In this document: piece after piece, positions 63,958 through 64,000 of the stretch
How the letters are laid out: each line of letters opens with the position of its first letter
Numbering within the stretch: the first letter of the stretch is position 1
Assembly: GCA_036365455.1 (NCBI GenBank)
Contig: JAWQUS010000004.1
Span: forward strand, 1,681,501 to 1,745,500
Length of the DNA: 64,000 nt
Direction of reading: 5' to 3'
Source of the DNA: Macrosoma leucophasiata
Taxonomy: Eukaryota > Arthropoda > Insecta > Lepidoptera > Hedylidae
Made by a program: the position numbers and the translations under genes
Notes under the pieces: generated by a model
What the model was told of the DNA's origin: nothing
Databases searched by the model: none
What the model saw: the letters and a program-made list of their open reading frames with translations, nothing else

Positions 63958-64000
63958 AAGGCTTCGGTAGCTTAGTGGTAGAGTTCAAACCCAGCCCGAA
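63958..64000 (+). repeat. tRNA-like SINE head cut by the window end
   Basis: AGGCTTCGGTAGCTTAGTGGTAGAGTTCAAACCCAGCCCGAA. GTAGCTTAGTGG is a good A box and GAGTTCAAACCC a B-box-like word, with the middle deleted. Confidence 0.5.

Overview
This is a stretch of insect nuclear DNA, most probably from a butterfly or moth. It is AT-rich and has no operons or long open frames. It is packed with short interspersed repeats of types I know from Lepidoptera: a ~285 bp SINE-like unit that starts ACTGGTGGTAG and ends in CATAAAAAA, LINE 3' ends reading GCCCAGCAGTGGGACGTA, several tRNA-derived SINEs, and hAT- and mariner-type MITEs. A nuclear copy of part of mitochondrial ATP6 reads correctly only with the insect mitochondrial code. 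Family letters used here (A, B, C...) are labels for this window only. Resemblances to named elements are from memory and were not searched.

No host protein-coding gene can be supported. The two convincing coding stretches are C-terminal remains of LINE reverse-transcriptase proteins (2933-3319 minus; 50954-51634 plus). The remaining open frames are short and mostly lie across repeats. The window therefore looks like an intergenic block, a very large intron, or heterochromatin such as a W chromosome or piRNA-cluster-like region. The sequence alone cannot separate these.

Layout. Family A (more than 40 copies and fragments, both strands, young and old subfamilies) is spread from end to end. 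0-13 kb: A copies, a LINE nested in an A copy with a 13 bp target duplication, foldbacks, two types of hAT MITE, the first TA MITE and a tRNA-SINE. 13-29 kb: AT-rich spacer, a CAGCAGTGGGACGTA-type LINE tail, a GC-rich inverted-repeat element nested in another, and the ATP6 insert at 25.0-25.3 kb. 29-32 kb: a LINE tail running into a 450 bp GGTGGTGTT minisatellite, then tandem hairpins and a LINE fragment with a 13 bp target duplication. 32-48 kb: more MITEs, nested SINEs and long spacers with nothing recognisable. 50-51.9 kb: an element with 74 bp near-perfect inverted arms, a three-arm hairpin, and a LINE 3' half inserted in an A copy. 52-64 kb: dense mixed repeats with repeated nesting.

The main value of the window is its insertion history. 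At least ten insertions sit inside other repeats, and several have target duplications readable by eye: 8 bp for hAT-like MITEs, TA for the C family, 13 bp for one LINE family. These give relative ages and superfamily assignments directly. I found no CRISPR, no operon-like system and no convincing novel multi-gene system.
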